DNA of 64,000 bases from Micropterus salmoides (taxonomy: Eukaryota; Chordata; Actinopteri; Centrarchiformes; Centrarchidae). The notes beneath the pieces are model-generated. The model saw only the letters and a list, made by a program, of their open reading frames with translations. It ran no database searches and was not told the DNA's origin. Each line of letters begins with the position of its first letter. The first letter of the stretch is position 1. Where the stretch lies: positions 682,001 to 746,000 of the forward strand of contig NW_024041150.1 of the NCBI RefSeq assembly GCF_014851395.1, written 5' to 3'. The translations under genes were made by a program, and so were the position numbers. This document shows positions 1 to 15,500 of this stretch, piece by piece.

Positions 1-160
1 TTATTTACAGAAGCCCAACAGTTCCCACCAAGAGCAGCACTAGGCGACAGAGGCAAGGAAAAACTTCCTTTTAAGAGGCAGAAACCTCGAGCAGAACCAT
101 GGATCAGGGTGGGCGGCCATCTGCCTCGACCGGTTGGGGTGAAGGGGGGAGAGCAGATGA
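1..160 (-). repeat. Fragment of a widespread teleost interspersed repeat, cut by the window edge
   Basis: Read on the minus strand, this stretch matches from memory a very common fish repeat segment: a purine-rich 'ggaagtttttccttgcc' core followed by 'gtgctgctcttggtggga' and a 'ctgtaaataa' end. In many teleost genomes this segment lies near the 3' tail of a retroelement-like repeat. Here the tail runs out of the window at base 1, so its end and any target-site duplication cannot be seen. The class (LINE tail or other) is uncertain, and no coding potential remains. Confidence 0.55.
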
Positions 161-2590
161 AATTGTAACATTATAACTTATATATGCGTAGGAGCCATTT
201 TACCCCTCATATTTCAAAATCTATGTTTTGTCCCCCCCCCCCCACACACACACTTTTCTCCAACGATTTCGTTGGCTAGGTGAGACGGTTTACTATGACT
301 GGCTAGCCAATCAATCACTCCACATGAGACATAATTAAACGGTTGAAAAAAATATTGTGTAAGTTAGGCCTATAGAAAACATCCAACACAATGCAAAGGG
401 GATGCTGAAAAGTTACGGGAGGAAAAATACGAGTTTGCTGGAGGCTGGTTCACCTAAGTGCCTCAATATTATAGACTTTTCTTCTGTGCTGCTGTTATTT
501 ACAGCCTACCTGAAGACAGCAGTGAGGGCGCCTGCAGCAGGGTGGGTAGTAACTTGTTACAAGTAACGCAAATTTGCAAAATAAATAAATCAAAATAAGT
601 CATTGCCTTTTCACGTTCCTTTATTATTTATATTTTTACTCTTTAATCCAATATTTTCTTTGGGCTAGTAATCTGTTCTTAATTTCACTACATTTTCAAT
701 TCATAACTTAACTAGTCTGTGATCTGCATTTTGCTTCATTAACCGAAATGAGCTGTCATCCAGGCTGTGTGCGCTCAGTTACGCAGAAGAGCCCAGTATA
801 ATTTGCTCCTCCTGATCCCCCCCCCCCTTCAAAACAATGCACCATGACAACCACTTGACTATTTTATGGAGGGCTTTACACCTATTAAGGACTAGGTGTA
901 AGATTTAAGTTGTAACTTATGTCTACGTTGGACGTATTTCAGCTGGTGCAACCCTTAAAACGTTAGTAGCACGTAAACTCCGACTTAAGTTAGAAATTAC
1001 GTTCAAACTAGGCTGAGTTTGAACTTACACATAGTTGGTGCAACCCAGTGCTGTTCTGAACCCTGTCAGTTACTGATTTCACACAACAAACAGCAAAACC
1101 ATGCACACACTTTCAGGTGAAAGGGAGCCATGTTTGACAGTTGTAATTAAGAGAAAAGGTTGTTGGTTAAAGAGTAACTTATCACACTATCTATTGATCC
1201 TGGTCTCATTTTATTGCAAGGTTATTTTCCTTGTTCTAGAAATTGAATAATTCTGTCCATTTCACCCAAAACCACAGTTTTTTCCCAGTTTTTGATCATT
1301 ATTGAGCCTAAACCTAAATAATTAGCGTTGTTACATCATAAAATGGATTTATTTTTCAACAATGATTTGTAATGGTTTTGGAAGGCACAGATAATTTAAA
1401 TTGTCCTGCCAATAGGAGAGTCAGATCAGAAAACGCCTCAATGTGTGGAGGACTTGCTGCTATGGACAAGCAAACAAAAGCGTGGTACCACCACAAACTG
1501 CTTAATAATCTACTTTGAGTGCACTGTAAAACACTTCAAGTGCTAATAGTAGAATCATTTTGCCAAAAGGACTTTCACAGATTATCAGTTTATGAGCCTC
1601 TGAGCCGGTTTCTTATGTGTGTACTTCCCTCTCCTTCTATTTCACTCTTTTCTGATTTATTTTTTCAGACAGCCTTTTCTATGAAATCAGAGACTTTCAG
1701 GGCAGACTAAAAGGAGTGAGTGATTCATGCCAAATGAGACAGCCACAGCTGCACATCCCTGGCCTGATTTCCTTTCTGCACAGGTGAAGTAAAATTTGAC
1801 CGAGGTTATAGCCAGTGATGGTAATCATACATCATTTGGTGGATAGGGACTGTTTTCAGGGAAGCTTGGACAAGGTCTTGAGGTCACTGGAGAGAGCTTA
1901 AATGAATGCCAAATTATCTCCTCTGCCTTCTGGGAGGCTAAACGTGCAGTGTGTTAGCAAAAAGACACAACATGCAACTCGTATGCACACTGCCAAGGAT
2001 AACTGTGTCTGTTCCTCATTGTCTTCTCTGCCCTGTGGGTGCACACCCAGTGCATATGGAAGTGTTCCCTTTGTGTTTCCAGTTAGGAAGGATTTGTTTG
2101 CATTTGTGTATGGTTCTGTTTTAGGGAGGTTATTCAGGCCAGGTACAGGGGCTGCACTGACTTATGAAGAAATGCATTTTAGCAGGTTGATCAAAGTACA
2201 GAAAAGGAAAGAAATTAAAAAGTCTAACCACTCAGAGATGACAAGAGAGAAGCAGTGATGCAGAGCAAGTAGTGTCCTGGAAATTTACTTAATAAACATG
2301 AAATGTCAAGAAAACATTGGAAATATACCCCCATTATGCTATAAACAAAACAAAAAACAACAGATGTTTAGTTCATAATTGAATGGAAAATGTTTGGAAA
2401 ATGAATCCCTCCTGTCTTCATTTCTCATGTTACAATTCACTTGTTTTTCAGTAGTAGTAGTTACTGTAAAGGGTCATTCCCAATCTAATGATTGTTAACT
2501 GAGAATTAATGTTTTGTTTTGAGTACATCAGAGTTCCTGATTATGTATGGAAGTGATTGACTCCAGAGCTAGTTTGACTTGGCGTGACTT
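161..2590. other. Gene-free AT-rich DNA
   Basis: No gene is supported here. The stretch holds a C run followed by a short CA array near 232-252, a C run near 821-829, and a possibly repeat-derived segment at about 885-1045. In that segment the word 'ggtgcaaccc' occurs twice in direct orientation, about 85 bp apart, with inverted 'aacttaagt'-like words between. The frames around 1.5-2.3 kb have no domain, no signal peptide and no splice context, and are read as chance. Confidence 0.6.
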
Positions 2591-3277
2591 GTGCTGCGTT
2601 CCAGGCAACTCGGAACTGGGAAATTTCCAATCTCCAACTAAAAAAAAAAAAACTATCCTGGAACGCCACCTGAAGTCGGACTTCCTACTTGTGAACTCGG
2701 AGAAAAAAATATCTACCCCGACTTCTGGAGTAGCAGCTGAATTACGTCACAAAACAATGTCAGCGCCCATGGAAGTACACACTGTAAATGGTAAACCATA
2801 AACTAAAAGGCAAAAAAAAGTATATTTTCATGTATTTAAATTAAAATAATACATACGATCATATAGTAAAACCTGTTCTGCATGTACATTGATGTAGAAA
2901 TGTGTTAAGCATATTAGGTAGCTGGCTACAGTAAAGAATATCATAAAGTCATCTTCTCTGCATAAAAGTTATTGTTAAAAACATTAGGAAGTGTAACCTA
3001 CAACATTGACTGACAACTGATGTAGCTAGAAGGGTACACAGAACTAGTAACGTTTTGGGCTATTTATGTCAGTTGTTGCAGTTAAACTGCCATCCTTTTA
3101 ATTAACACCTAAACCACTGCTGAGGGTGCAACTTTGTGTGCACTTTGTCACGGACAGCCATGGTTTTTGTCCACTTTCGGCGTCATGCACCACCATGCAC
3201 CTGGAACGCCTTGATGTCGGAAGTCGGAAGTTTTAACTGGGAAATATCCCAGTTCTGACCGGTCTCAAACGCAGCAC
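2591..3277. mobile_element. Nonautonomous DNA transposon with imperfect terminal inverted repeats
   Basis: The left end begins 'gtgctgcgttcc' and the right end, reverse-complemented, begins 'gtgctgcgtttg'. The similarity continues inward through 'gaactgggaaatttcc' on the left and 'gaactgggatatttcc' on the right, giving imperfect inverted repeats of about 40 bp or more at the ends of a ~690-bp unit. A 'cctggaacgcc' word near 2657 and 3200 pairs with the 'gcgttccagg' of the left terminus, giving each end a foldback character. The interior is AT-rich with no transposase frame. I could not find a clean target-site duplication, so the superfamily is undetermined; the TGCTGCG-type terminus would fit hAT-related fish elements. 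It is an old, diverged copy. Confidence 0.65.
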
Positions 3278-6206
<2,929 letters not shown>

Positions 6207-6360
6207 ATCCCTAAGGGGAATTTCACCTTTATTTCTATACAGTTGTGACTGTAAATCCAGATTGTCCACACTACAAACTCTGGTAAAAGCGGTTGACAGC
6301 AGGACCCTGTCAAGAAGTTACTAAGAGACTCCAACCCTAAGGGGACGCTAACCCTTTAAC
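6207..6360. repeat. Duplicated ~125-bp block, copy A
   Basis: This block resembles 7198-7340 in direct orientation. Shared words in order are 'ccctaagggga', 'acagttgt.actgtaaatccag', 'tccac.ct.caaactctggt', 'gcggttgaca', and 'ccctgtcaa.aagtta'. Copy A ends in a second 'ccctaaggggac' word like the one that opens copy B, so the two copies look like neighbouring units of a former tandem array now separated by about 840 bp. Confidence 0.7.
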
Positions 6361-7197
6361 ACATTTTTGGCAACCCCCAAAGAGGTTTTAGTGAGCGCCA
6401 AAATGATCCGAATTGAAAAAAAACCACAACCTTTCAAATCCTCTCTGAATGTGTTTTAACAGCCATTTATCAAACAACTGTTGAGCAAGCAGAACATAAA
6501 CTGGAGGAGAGGTGTCTCCTCATCCACAGCCGCTGTACTTTACACATGCAGCTGGCGCTGGATTAATAAACCAGCTGCTGCGTTGGTTTAACTGCGCCTG
6601 AACGGTCCGCTACAAAGTTTGCGCTAATGACTTCCTGTTATTTCACACAAGATAAAACGTGTTTGTGCTATAAGTGCGTCGGTATTCACTGGTACTGTCA
6701 CTTTTACATTTTACTCTTTGGCGTACCGGCACCGGTTCTCTCCTCTGCCCTCTCCACATCAGGTTTTCTGGGCACTATGTGACGCTCGTCAAAGTCACTT
6801 TTCGTTAACCAACCAATCAGGTACGATCTCAGGCGGACATCGGCGAGACTTGTGTGTGTTCTATTTGACTGTTTTGATTATTTATTGGTTTGCAAACAAG
6901 TGGAAAAGAGGCGCAAAACTAAAAAACTAAAAACTAAAAAAAACAGCCGACATGCTTGGTTTAAAGCCAGTAGCCTCTACTCGCCCATTCAGAAATTCAC
7001 TGCAAGGCAAGCCCCACCCCCAAAAGTACCGGTACTTTCAGAAAGTACTACCCCCTGAGCAGGGACTTTTTGGGGGGTAAAATAAAGACCCTAGAACTAA
7101 ATTTAGGCCCCCGTCCCTGTGGTGGAAATACAGTGCGTTCCTATAAAAGCTCCTAGTTCGGGGGTATAGGTCCTTTGGTCGAAACGCGGCTTTATGG
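6361..7197. mobile_element. Probable decayed nonautonomous DNA transposon between the two duplicated blocks
   Basis: This segment separates the two ~125-bp blocks. Its right part contains a 'gtaccggtac' palindrome, 'actttttggggggt' and a terminal 'ggtcctttggtcgaaacgcgg' style end that I associate, from memory, with common fish nonautonomous DNA elements. A 'ccaaccaatcagg' word lies in the middle. I could not identify a matching inverted terminus at the left, so boundaries and family are uncertain. The two overlapping plus-strand frames of about 70 codons here have no recognisable domains. Confidence 0.4.
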
Positions 7198-7340
7198 ACT
7201 TTAACCCTAAGGGGACTCTAACCCTTCCTTGGATACAGTTGTCACTGTAAATCCAGTCCACGCTGCAAACTCTGGTGGAAGCGGTTGACAGTGGGCCCTG
7301 TCAACAAGTTACCAGCGGAGAAAACACGGACTCTAACCCT
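7198..7340. repeat. Duplicated ~125-bp block, copy B
   Basis: Direct-orientation partner of 6207-6360. It opens with 'aaccctaaggggactctaacccttccttggatac'-type sequence and continues through 'ctgtaaatccag', 'caaactctggtgg', 'agcggttgacag', 'ccctgtcaacaagtta'. The 'taacccttccttggat' word also resembles a word in the dispersed repeat at 21942 and 51197, so the families may be related. Confidence 0.7.
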
Positions 7341-10300
7341 TGTAATTCTACTTGACCCTGTTAACTGAGGATCACCTGGCAAGGGTACAATCAAAAGAGC
7401 ACTCTAAGCTTTTTAAAAAGGACAGTTAAAATTACAGTGTAGTGAAAGTTATCAAACAACAACTTTAAATTTGAAAGGCAGTGTTAAAAAAAACAACAAA
7501 GTATTCAGTCTTGATTCAAAAGAACTGAGCCTAGGCCTAACATGGCTGGGTTTTAATAATGCTGCCATAGACGCTGCTGTTTTTTGGCTGAAAACAAGAT
7601 TTTGATGGATCTAAATTAGCAATTTTATTCAAGATAGTTGGAATAGCTTTGTAGGTTGTCATGATCAGCGTAATCACCATAAGAGAAGAGGAACATTGTC
7701 CTCATTGGCTAGTCATTTAAGTATGAACCAGCAGACATTATGGTAGAGTCTCAAACAATTAGGCCAAGAAAACGAGACCAAAGAAAAAAAGCTTGGGCAG
7801 TATGGCAGAAAACAGCAGCCGTCTTTTTAAACTTTGGAATGACGCAGAAGTTGCTTGTGTTCCAGACAGTTTACTAAAGAAAATATTCATTTTTAAAGAT
7901 CTCTTGTTTTCCGTGGACTGGCACTGTAGGCGCAATAGGTTTGCTTTTTTTTAGAGACGAGAAAGAATCACAGGGAAGGACTGATAAATTTGAATTGCTG
8001 CTGAAGTGTGGCTCCCCACTGGTCTTATTTGTGCTTTGAGTTTAGCTTGTACACAGGTGAAAAATGGTTGTCTGAGCTTTGAGTGGGTGAGCTGAATGTA
8101 TGTGGCAATCAAACAAATGTGTTAAATGCCCTTTTGGCTGTAGAACATGTATTTACACTGGCTATACCTGTAAACACTTTAGAAAAGCTGGCATTATTAA
8201 AAGAACATTTACAGCACTCAAGTTTTATAAGCTCAAATTAAAGTCTGCATTCTGCCATCTGCATAAGTGATTATACCAGCACTAGTTAGCCTGTTGATTG
8301 ATCTGCAGAGACCACCACACATAAACCCACACCCACAGACAAACACATGCACACACACAGAAGAGAGGGCAGCCTGTCTCAGCCTGTCCTCCTATTCCTC
8401 CTCCACAGCCACTGCGTCTCTCTGTGTCATACTTCTGTCCCTCCAATGCGAACAGACAGCCTGGTAGCAAACAGTGGCTTGGCCTAAACATACCTGCTGT
8501 TGTTACCAGCTATTTAACATGACAGCAGGTTACAAAGAAGGGAAGGACCAGCATGCATGCGTGTCCCTGAAAAGCTAGGTACAGATGCTTCTGCCTTCAA
8601 GGAGAAGCCTGTAAGACACATTCAAACAAGAAGAACGACCTGTGCGTGGGTGAAAATAGGAAATTATTAGAGGATGGTTAAGTGTGTGTGTGTGTTTGTG
8701 TGTGTGCGTGCGTGGGTGCTTGTGTGAAACAATCTTGAAGCAATTTACATTCAACCAACTTTTTGTATCGCACATATCATTAAAGTGTGTTTATGTCTGA
8801 GGTCTTCAAAGCAGCTTGATTTTCCAGTTAATGACTGTTCACTTCAAAGCCACACATGCCATCTTCCATGTCCCCATCTGTGTTACATACTCTTACTCAA
8901 AGAGGGTGTGTGTGTGTGAGTGTGTGTGTGTGTGTCTATATATGAATGAGTTAGTGCCTGTCTTTGTGTGTGTGTGCGTGTTTGACAGAGACAGAGCGAG
9001 AGTCAGAGCACGACAGCTGCAGATGTTGCAGGACTGCTGAATCCACAATTCAAGTACACATACACACACTGTGTAACGAGGATTAGTCATTTGAAGGGAT
9101 AAAACAGATGTATGGGTGCGTGCGACCGGTGTGTGTGTCTATGTGTTTGTGAGATCATGTGAGCTTCCTTCCAAAGTGAAAGCTGTCAACATACTGATGA
9201 GGAAATACTTGCTGCTAAATGTAGGACATTAATTGAATTTAAACCCTGCTCTGAGCAGTGTAATGTGACCTGATTTATTTATTTTTTTAGTCTGAGTCTT
9301 TTGAAGAAAATGTATATAAAGAATAAATTTGTTAAATAAAATTGTTTTAAATGTAACTGAATAAATAAATACATTCTTAGCATATTCAAGGCGACAGCTG
9401 TTACTGTCTTTGTTGTGTTCAGTTATAGATGTCATTCTAATCAATCGCTGAAATATTTTGTTCATAAATCTGTTTCTTCCAAAAACTGGTAACGTCAGAT
9501 AACATTACTGAGACATGAAGTTACTGAATGAATACAAGATATTTCTGGCAGAGCAACAGATCAAGCAGCTAAATGAACTTCTCAATTTTCTAAAATGTAC
9601 TTTGAATAAAACTTTATTTGTTTGACAAATTACAAAAAAACACTTTTGTCAAAGTTCTCATTTTGTTTTAGTTTTATTTTTGAAGTGAAAAATAGGTTGT
9701 CGACAAATATCTTTTTGTCATAGTTTCCGTTGACAAACTTAACACTGGTTCTGAGATGGAGAAAAAAGAAAAGAGCGGGAGACTTCCTGGTTTCTAGCTC
9801 ATGGCTCCAGAGCCAGTCTCGCTCTCTCCCTCTCTCACACATTCTTTAAACCGCTCACACTGGCGCTTCCTTTCTTTCATACAGTTGTCGTGGTATGCAT
9901 TATTAACTTATTGTCCTGGTTATTTGAGTATATGATGCAGCATGTGTCGGCCTTATTGTCTGGCTAATGTTACTGCTTCAAAGCAGTCTGGAAATTCAAT
10001 AATGAGCTCATGCTCCCTTTGTAGCCTCCCAATTTGGTAACGTCACTCTTCAGACTACTGAATCAGATGTTTTCATGTAAACAAAGACAGAGTTTTAGGT
10101 TAGTTGATGAAAAAAGGGGGATAGCTTTCTGAAGACGAGAAAATACAACAGAAAACCGTGGTGATGTTGAAACCGTTAAATAAATGTTCTGTTCTCAAAA
10201 TAGATAAAGCTAAATTAAACAGTCACTAAATGCTTAAGTTCATTAATGTGCTTCATTTTTCCAGTCTCCTAGAAATTCCATTTGTATAGTACTTAGTTGT

Positions 10301-10369
10301 TTCTAAAATGTTTATGTTGAGTGGAAGTTTATTTTGAGTGCTACATTTAATTACCGCACTGCAGTGGCC
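7341..10369. other. Gene-free DNA with GT microsatellites
   Basis: No gene supported. Contains imperfect (GT)n tracts at about 8682-8714, 8906-8935 and 8963-8982, which account for the Cys-Val and Thr-His frames on both strands. The rest is AT-rich unique sequence. Confidence 0.55.
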
Positions 10370-10515
10370 AGGGCAGACGGCGGACGTCCAAAGTGCAGGA
10401 CTTTCACCCCAGAGCATTGTGTCCCACCCGTGGTTAGGTTTAAGTAATTATGCACTTTGGTTAAGGTTAGGTTAAAAGATCAATGTTTTAGTTAAATGTT
10501 CACAGCTAGTAATTA
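10370..10515. repeat. Probable fragment of a teleost interspersed repeat
   Basis: Contains a GC-richer segment with 'gcagacggcggacgtccaaagtgcaggactttcacccc'-type sequence followed by 'tggttaggtttaag' and 'ggttaaggttaggttaaaagatc'. That association of words is familiar to me from repeats in many percomorph introns. The class is unknown and boundaries are approximate. Confidence 0.4.
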
Positions 10516-12487
10516 AATCTGAAACCAATTGCAGTCTACCATCATTGAGGATGTTCCAATCACTTAAATGTGTCTCTGAGGTGGCGAGGAGCAAGGAGGC
10601 CTCCAGTGGAGCATGGAGTGAGTGGAGCGAGGAACCACGTGAAGGTTTTAACCAGATGGCAACAGACCTTTGATCAGAATTGGTTCAGTGATTGGTCAGC
10701 TGATATGTGAGAAAATTTGAGCTGCTCAGGAAACTTTAATAGTGTAATATTAAAATCATTGCATGACGATCCAGCAAAGTAGCCCTGCACAGAGCACCAA
10801 CCACAGCACTTACATCATTTATGTTTATTCATTAGATGCATGTTTAAACTGAATCATGTTTCATCAGTCAATTAAGAATAAACACTCTTATACCTTTGTC
10901 TGCTTCTTCTTCAGTAGCCATGGGGCCTTGTCTTCTTTTTTCTTCTTTTGTTCATGTGTATCTTGGCTCATTCATGAAAATGTCTATCCAAATATGTCTC
11001 CTACACAGCTGCACAGTTATTATTGGTCTAATAATAACCAGACCAGGTATCCAGGTGAAATTATTTGGTAAATTGAATTCCTGCATCTTCCATCCATCTG
11101 TTTGCATCTCTCTCTCTTGTATCCCCATTGGGAGGAGCTAAGACACGTGATGAGACACAGTGAAGAGCGAGGCTATCTTCTGCCTCTTCAGCCTCGCTAA
11201 TCATCCTTGGCTGCTAGCTCAGTGTATTTGAGCTTCTACTTTTCAAACGCCTCATCTACTGCATCGTCCACTGGCAGAGAGAACGTTAAGTACACAGCCT
11301 GCCAAATGTTGGACTTAATGCCAGGTCAGGTCTTATGCCTCTGCTAATGAGCTCTGACAAGACTCAAGACATGTTTGGCTGAGGTTAGCTTGTATTTCCC
11401 ATTTGCTAGCCTCATATAGTTGCCCTAAGTCATGTCTTGTCTGTAATAATCCCTTCTGGCTTCCCATTTATGTATGAAGCCAATATGTTACTAAATGTTT
11501 AGGACTGTAACAGAAGATCAGTTGCCTAAAGCTGGGAACAAATCATTTCACAAAACCAACTGTATGGGTTAAAACACCACTTTAACCCAACACAAACAAC
11601 ACAATTTAGACCAGATAGTTGGACTAGCTAGCGAGAGAGAGAGAGATGTAAAGTGAAGACATGTCTGAAGAGAAATCAAGCCTCCACTGAGACACTATTT
11701 GCGGTTTAGTGATAGCAACCTGTCATTATTGCTCAATTAAATACTATAAATCAGCTTCTATGTTACTTTTCCTGAAATCATCTCATGTTGTTGCTTCCTG
11801 CTTTGTCTTAAATTGTCGTAACATTTTGAGCAGAGCATTTTAGCAGAAGGTATGCAAGACCAGGTTTCTACCCTTGAATTCAATGTTCCTCACAGCCTGA
11901 TTGATTATGCCTTTAGGAGGTTGCATAAGAAACATAGCTACTGGCCTCTGGTCTCTCCAGTATATATACACAAGAATGGTCTGGATTGATGTCAGGCAAC
12001 TTTTAAAAAAAGATGAATGTTGAAATAAATATGTTCAATGTAATACTTTATTTTAGTCAAGATAAGATTGAAAAATAAAAAATACAACTATTTAATATTT
12101 TTGGAAAATTCCAAGATATTACCATGCAATTTAGCCCCATCTTATATAACGTTAAAAAATAAATAAATATGAAATATGCTGTTCATATATGGATATGTGT
12201 ATAATAAAGTAAGCAGGAAGGGTAAAAAAAAAGTAATTCCTAGGGACACTGGGCTGGAAGGCAAAACTGCTCATGTCCAAAAATTACCTGCATGTCATTG
12301 CCCATAATTTGCCCTATTACAGTATTATAGTATCTATGTAAAGCCAGAGTCCTTTGTTCAAGGTGAATTTCACCACTGAGAAATAGTTGTCCTACTAGGT
12401 TTCAGAAGGGATTTAGAGCCAAGGAGAAGTTTAGTGTATTCGGTGGTAGCGCTGGATTTACACACATCACTGCGCTGGGTGTAAAAA
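10516..12487. other. Gene-free DNA
   Basis: AT-rich sequence. The overlapping 71- and 81-codon frames near 10.86-11.14 kb have no domain and no splice context. A short (GA) tract lies near 11630-11645. Nothing else was recognised. Confidence 0.5.
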
Positions 12488-12512
12488 GGGGGGGGTGGGG
12501 GTGAAAAGGGGG
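12488..12512 (+). other. Potential G-quadruplex
   Basis: G runs of 8, 5 and 5 are separated by 1- and 6-nt linkers. The first run can supply two tetrad strands, so the tract satisfies the usual four-run G-quadruplex pattern. It leads into a purine-rich stretch to about 12560. A CT-rich, slightly CpG-containing stretch follows to about 12850. Confidence 0.6.
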
Positions 12513-15500
12513 TATGGAGGCGGAGAGAGGAGGAGGAGAGTGGGGTGGAGGTTTTCAAATGTCAAGTCCAGGGAGATTAACAAGCTAGCGAGGGAGGACC
12601 GAGCTGGATTCGACTCTCTAACACTCCTTCCTCTGCCTCCTCGACTCGAACATCCCCTCTTAAGGACACACCGTCTTAAACACACACAGTCTGTCTATCC
12701 TGCTCCCTTTCACTCTCTAACATCCTTCCTGTCTCTCGCAAATGCTCATAAGCATGCACACATTCTTGTGTCACTCCCTTTCTTTCTTTCACTCACTCTC
12801 TCTGCCTCCCTCTCTGCCTCTCTTTCGCTACGCGTATTGTAATACCCATACAGTGTGGGGATTTGGTGAATGAGAGGGAAAGAGAAAAAAAAGGGAATAA
12901 ATTTTAGAAAGGGGTTAGTGGTGGGAACAGAAACATGGTCTCTCATTGTTATGCATGAAAAGTCTAGCTAAGAGGGAAGGAACGTGGAAAGAGAGAGTCA
13001 GAGAGGAGGAAAGCATACTGTACAAACTCCACAGAAATCATATCCAGTTTGAATCTTTTTACACAGGTTTTATCAGGTAAATTGTCTGTAATATCTTGAA
13101 AGACACTTCACCAATTAAGCTTGTTACTGATACAGTATTTACCACAAATTTCTTTCTCCCCTTTTATATCATTAAATAAGGAAGGACAATATAAATAATT
13201 TCCACACAATCCATGTTATTAAAGGTAGATATATAGCACCAAAGTTTCATGGAAGTATATGGACATTTCTCATATAGCACTGAAACAATAGCATACCTTT
13301 TTGGTTTTGTGGGTATACAAAAAATTTAAAGTGAAGGGGAGTACTTTTCTTAAACACTTAAACCAACAAAACACAACTCCCACAAACCAGGAGTGTTGCA
13401 AGCTGTCATGGATGGGGGCAGATGTTGTGTACCACAACATTTGACACCAAGGGCTAGCCATGAACTTGTTGAGCTATGTGCTGGCGCTAACAAAAGAGGA
13501 GGAGCTATGCTGTGGCTGAGCATCCAGCAGGGTGCAAGATAGGATCTGTCTACCCATACAAACGCAGATTTCAAACCAGTGTATAAAATATTCTGTTTTT
13601 AAGATACAATTTTGAGTTTTTGCAAACTAGACAACACAGACATCTCAGTCAAATATTTATATTTTCTTTAAGTATGGATTGCTCTATTAGGGATTAACTC
13701 ATGTTTAAAGATGCTCCATTTTCCATCAGCTACAATAGTCTCCATAAATTGAAATGACATTTTGTACATTTTATCATTCATTAGTGTGTCTGTGTGTATG
13801 TATATTGCTTGGCGGAGGCGGCGGCCGCCCGGCAGCACAGCTCCCTGACACCCAGTTAACTCCTGACTGTGATGTTACAACCCAAACTCACGGCCCAACC
13901 AGGAGAACAACAAACACACGTTTATACATTTTCAGCTAAGGATTGTGGCTTACTTTGGCTAGCCTTCAACTCAACGATCAATCATGATCTCAGTTAAATG
14001 CTAAAGTTGCTGTTACCTTGTCTGTGGTCCTTTGGCAGAACACGGGCTGCTTTCTGATCAGGTGTCGTCCTGCTGTTGCGGTAGAGTAGGCGACATAAGA
14101 CTGACAGACTGTAACATTACAGAGTTGTTGTTTTCTTTTAGCCTGCGATAATCCCACGCTTTGCAAACTTCTTCTTCGTCCCTCACTATTTTCTCTCTCT
14201 TCCTCCACTTTGCAAACAGTGCCATCATTATCACATCACGTTCACACAGCGTAAGTGTGACAGTAATAAATGTCCATGCAAAACAGTGTGCTATATAGTT
14301 AAATGGATAAAACAAAGCCTCGATGTAAAGAATTTGCGTCGATGGGTTGTGTCGATCCTCCAGCAGGGTCCCTATTTTGGGACTGAAAGACAAACTCAAA
14401 GATTAGGGCACTACAAACACCAGTCAAAGTAAAAGTTAATTTCTTTTGTATGTGGACTTCAGGATTTGCTCTGTTATTTTCAAGTCATGACTGGTCTATG
14501 TATTCAGAGTAGTCCAATACATAAATAAGCACAGATCCTGTGCAATTCAATTTAATAAAGCAACGATTCATAACAGAAGTTATCACTTAATAATATAGTA
14601 ATATAGAGCTGGTCTAGACCATGCTACAGCAGGCCCTCTAGAAGCCATCCAAAACTGGATTATTGGCCTATACAGTATAAATAGGTTATCATGTTCCCCC
14701 CTCCGCTCGTCTCATGATTTCTTTTAATTTTAGTTTTATTAATATGGTATAACAGATATAACTCCTCAACCATTAGGCCTATGCATATTTCTGGTCTCCT
14801 TTAAAAAGGTCAGAAGCTAAGCAATATGAATCCATTTCTGTTGCCATTTCAGAATAAATGGAGATGCAATAAAGGAAAAGATAAGATTTCCATCCTCGAC
14901 TAGTATGAAATCAAACTTTCGAAGGCAATATCACCATTATAACCAAGATCTTGTAGATAATAATGCAAAGGAATGTCTTCTCCTCCTCCTTGACTAGAGC
15001 CGTCTATCTTTAATCACATTTTTTTATTGGTCAGTGTTTCAGTTACGCACACGATCTAATCCCTGCAATTGCAAGCACATCGTATTCCTTCACTGTTGGA
15101 AAAAATGTGATTGCGCAATATCCAAAAGAATGCAACCTTTTTAAAGCATGTGCAGTTGTATTTAAATGACATCATGTCAATTCCAATTTAAAGAGTATTT
15201 TTTTTAAGATTTTATGAAACAAATAGTGTTGTTTGGCTTGGTCTTCAGATAATAAAACATTTTGATATGTTTATGTGGAAGACAATATTGGTTTTACTTG
15301 CCAATACAAACACAATATTGGTATACAAAATTGAGAACGTGAACTTTGTACAGAACTCTGCAGATATGTATTGTATTTTCTGAATATACCATAAGTCATA
15401 TATGCGGGGGGAAAAGCATGAAGGTTGGTATGTGAATAGAATTTAAAGTATGGTGGATCAGAATTCGGCTGTAGATTCAATCAGCTCAAAGCTGTGATGT

